7,122 nucleotides of DNA, from positions 1 to 7,122 of the forward strand of contig CAZVPD010000179.1 in assembly GCA_964628455.1 (NCBI GenBank), in the 5' to 3' direction. The translations under genes were made by a program, and so were the position numbers. Shown here in pieces: positions 6,964 through 7,122 of this stretch. The notes under the pieces were generated by a model. The model had not been told where the DNA came from. It was given only the letters and a program-made list of their open reading frames with translations, and did not search any database. The DNA is from JAQVWU01 sp964628455 (GTDB lineage Bacteria > Bacillota > Clostridia > Oscillospirales > CAG-272). Within the stretch, counting starts at the first letter, position 1, and every line of letters begins with the position of its first letter.

Positions 6964-7016
6964 ATCATCGGATATATTATACACCGAAAACAATAAAATA
7001 GTAAGGAGATTTTTGG

Positions 7017-7122
7017 ATGAGCGAAACAGATAAAAACAATTTTTTCGGAGACGGTTTTTTTGAATGGCAATACAGCAGTTCCGATGAAAAAGTATGGGAA
7101 GAAAGGCAGGACAACGAGGCAT
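7017..7122 (+). CDS. N-terminal fragment of a protein of unknown function, cut by the window edge
   Basis: An open frame of 35 codons starts at ATG 7017 and runs off the window. The start is well supported: AAGGAG at 7003-7008 lies eight bases upstream and a strong promoter lies at 6935-6963. The visible peptide begins MSETDKNNFFGDGFFEW. It is hydrophilic, acidic and rich in aromatic residues, with no signal peptide or recognisable motif. It is transcribed divergently from rsmH. I cannot name the family from this much sequence. Confidence 0.75.
   Translation, partial: MSETDKNNFFGDGFFEWQYSSSDEKVWEERQDNEA

Noticed and set aside
6916..7122. - strand open frame covering the right edge
   Set aside because: It opposes the well-supported ATG, ribosome-binding site and promoter of the + strand gene at 7017, and its low-complexity hydrophobic sequence fits a shadow of that region.

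Overview
The window looks like a chromosomal segment of a moderate-GC bacterium, most likely an anaerobic Firmicute of the class Clostridia. This is an inference from three things: the type of RsmH paralogue present, the SGNH hydrolase and radical SAM families as I remember them, and strong AAGGAG-type ribosome-binding sites with extended -10 promoters. No tRNA, rRNA, CRISPR array, insertion sequence or phage gene was seen.

Layout, left to right. Positions 1-184 are a promoter and leader region. Positions 185-981 on the + strand hold a broken AraC-family regulator. It reads as one continuous family-length protein of about 265 residues only if an in-frame TAG (281-283) and a -1 frameshift (931-937) are ignored. 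A short gap with a good promoter (1228-1256) leads into an intracellular SGNH/GDSL-type hydrolase (1285-2076, +). A long perfect inverted repeat (2219-2260) then forms a shared terminator between converging transcripts. From 2307 to 6794 four genes lie on the - strand, spaced 35 to about 59 bases apart. In transcription order they are an RsmH/MraW-like rRNA methyltransferase with an N-terminal extension, a 566/567-residue TIM-barrel protein resembling glycoside hydrolases, a radical SAM protein with extra C-terminal cysteines, and a small metallo-beta-lactamase-fold hydrolase. A divergent intergenic region (6795-7016) carries a 14-base palindrome and a strong promoter for a + strand gene that runs off the right edge.

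How the genes may work together. The - strand genes look like one transcription unit ending at the shared terminator. The last three (TIM barrel, radical SAM, MBL hydrolase) have no function I can name and are the most interesting part. None shows a signal peptide, so they probably act in the cytoplasm. The RsmH paralogue is outside the usual dcw (cell division and wall) cluster. The AraC remnant and SGNH hydrolase would fit carbohydrate or acyl-ester metabolism, but nothing in the sequence ties the two strands to one pathway.
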